From NCBI RefSeq assembly GCF_014650455.1, contig NZ_BMUZ01000007.1:240388-304387 (forward strand): a DNA stretch of 64,000 nucleotides, read 5' to 3'. Shown one piece after another: positions 63,343-64,000 of the stretch. Position 1 is the first letter of the stretch. The number at the start of each line of letters is the position of its first letter. A program made the translations under genes and the position numbers. Source of the DNA: Streptomyces xanthochromogenes. GTDB taxonomy: Bacteria > Actinomycetota > Actinomycetes > Streptomycetales > Streptomycetaceae. The notes under the pieces are model-generated. The model was not told the DNA's origin. It made no database searches and saw nothing but the letters and a program-made list of their open reading frames with translations.

Positions 63343-64000
63343 CGACGACCGTCGGGGAGCAGAAGACCACGGGCGAGAAGGAGTCGAAGCCCGCCGGGGA
63401 CGGTGATCCCTTCGACCGGGACGAGCTGCCCGCACCCCCCGGGGCGACCAGGGCGCTGCTCGGCTCGCTGCTGCGCCCGCTGCGCCGGGGCGTGGTGCTC
63501 GCGACGCTGATGCTGGTGGTGCAGCAGGCCGCGGCCCAGGCGGGACCGCTGCTCGTGGCGTACGCCATCGACCGGGGCGTCCCCGCGTTCCGGGCGCACG
63601 ACTACGGCCCGCTGACCGTCGTCGGCGCCGGCTACCTGGTGTGCGCGCTGGCCTCCGGGTTCTTCCAGTACGCGTTCGTCAGGGCCTCGGCCGTCGTCAA
63701 CCAGGACGTACTGCTCGACCTGCGCGGACGGATCTTCCGGCAGGCCCAGGCGCTGAGCGTGGACTTCCACGAGCGCTACACCTCCGGCCGGCTCATCTCC
63801 CGGTCCACGACCGACGTCGAGTCGCTGCGCGAGCTGCTCAGCGAAGGCCTTCAGGAGCTGATCGGGGTGATCCTCTCCTCGGTCTACATCTGCGCGATGC
63901 TGCTCTGGCTCGACTGGGGCATCGGCGCGCTCGCCGTCGCCTCCTACCTGCCCCTGCACTTCCTGATCCGGCGCTACCAGCGCCGCGCCGGGGTCGTGTA
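63339..64000 (+). CDS. ABC exporter subunit 2, 3' end cut by window
   Basis: The first 220 residues of a second exporter half. ATG 63339 overlaps the stop of subunit 1 (ATGA). After a polar N-terminus (about 45 residues) the membrane domain begins: LRRGVVLATLMLVVQQAAAQAGPLL, then YLVCALASGFFQYAFV and the LISRSTTDVESLRELLSEGLQELIG loop typical of type IV exporters. The ATPase part is beyond the window, and by analogy it should carry the complete catalytic Glu. Confidence 0.92.
   Translation, partial: MTTTVGEQKTTGEKESKPAGDGDPFDRDELPAPPGATRALLGSLLRPLRRGVVLATLMLVVQQAAAQAGPLLVAYAIDRGVPAFRAHDYGPLTVVGAGYLVCALASGFFQYAFVRASAVVNQDVLLDLRGRIFRQAQALSVDFHERYTSGRLISRSTTDVESLRELLSEGLQELIGVILSSVYICAMLLWLDWGIGALAVASYLPLHFLIRRYQRRAGVV

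Overview
The window is a piece of a Streptomyces chromosome. The evidence is the very high GC content with G/C-biased third codon positions, frequent GTG starts, Tat and lipoprotein signals, short G/C-rich intergenic repeats, and a gene order that, from memory, follows the conserved core of Streptomyces genomes (gatCAB, rmdB, ligA, mnmA, cysteine desulfurase, oligopeptide ABC operon, gcvT-gcvH-glyA-sdaA, glgX). I saw no rRNA, tRNA, transposase, integrase, attachment site or CRISPR array.

Layout. 1-3 kb: the end of an efflux-type membrane fusion protein, a secreted protease-inhibitor-like protein and a lipoprotein. 3-13 kb: two phosphocholine-type phospholipases C on either side of the gatCAB operon; the second follows an endonuclease/exonuclease/phosphatase-fold gene with a PHO-box-like repeat in front of it, which suggests a phosphate-scavenging pair. 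13-27 kb: the c-di-GMP protein RmdB, DNA ligase, a methionine-synthase-like protein, an SDR, a LOG-like protein, a GlxA-type regulator divergent from a quinone-oxidoreductase-type enzyme, MnmA, an amidase, a cysteine desulfurase and a TetR regulator. 27-37 kb: an acyl-CoA thioesterase (possible TetR target), a TRIC-type channel, an M1 peptidase and a five-gene oligopeptide ABC transporter. 37-45 kb: two SseB-like proteins, a P-loop ATPase and a serine/glycine operon (gcvT-gcvH-glyA-sdaA) led by a tandem glycine riboswitch.

45-50 kb is the most interesting accessory part. A cyclodipeptide synthase gene overlaps by 4 nt a cytochrome P450 that is almost collinear with Mycobacterium tuberculosis CYP121 (same length, 396 residues; heme Cys at 345). 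This points to a mycocyclosin-like diketopiperazine pathway in Streptomyces, with changes at key substrate-contact positions. An EF-hand protein is divergent from it; a beta-propeller lipoprotein and a degenerate polysaccharide deacetylase follow.

50-64 kb: a HATPase anti-sigma-like protein, an enoyl-CoA hydratase, two tandem L,D-transpeptidase lipoproteins, the glycogen debranching enzyme GlgX, and an ABC-2 drug-export operon with its two-component system. The latter is divergent from a heterodimeric ABC exporter across a 20-bp perfect palindrome. The exporter's first subunit carries, inside its linker, sequence that resembles the intergenic repeats seen elsewhere in the window.
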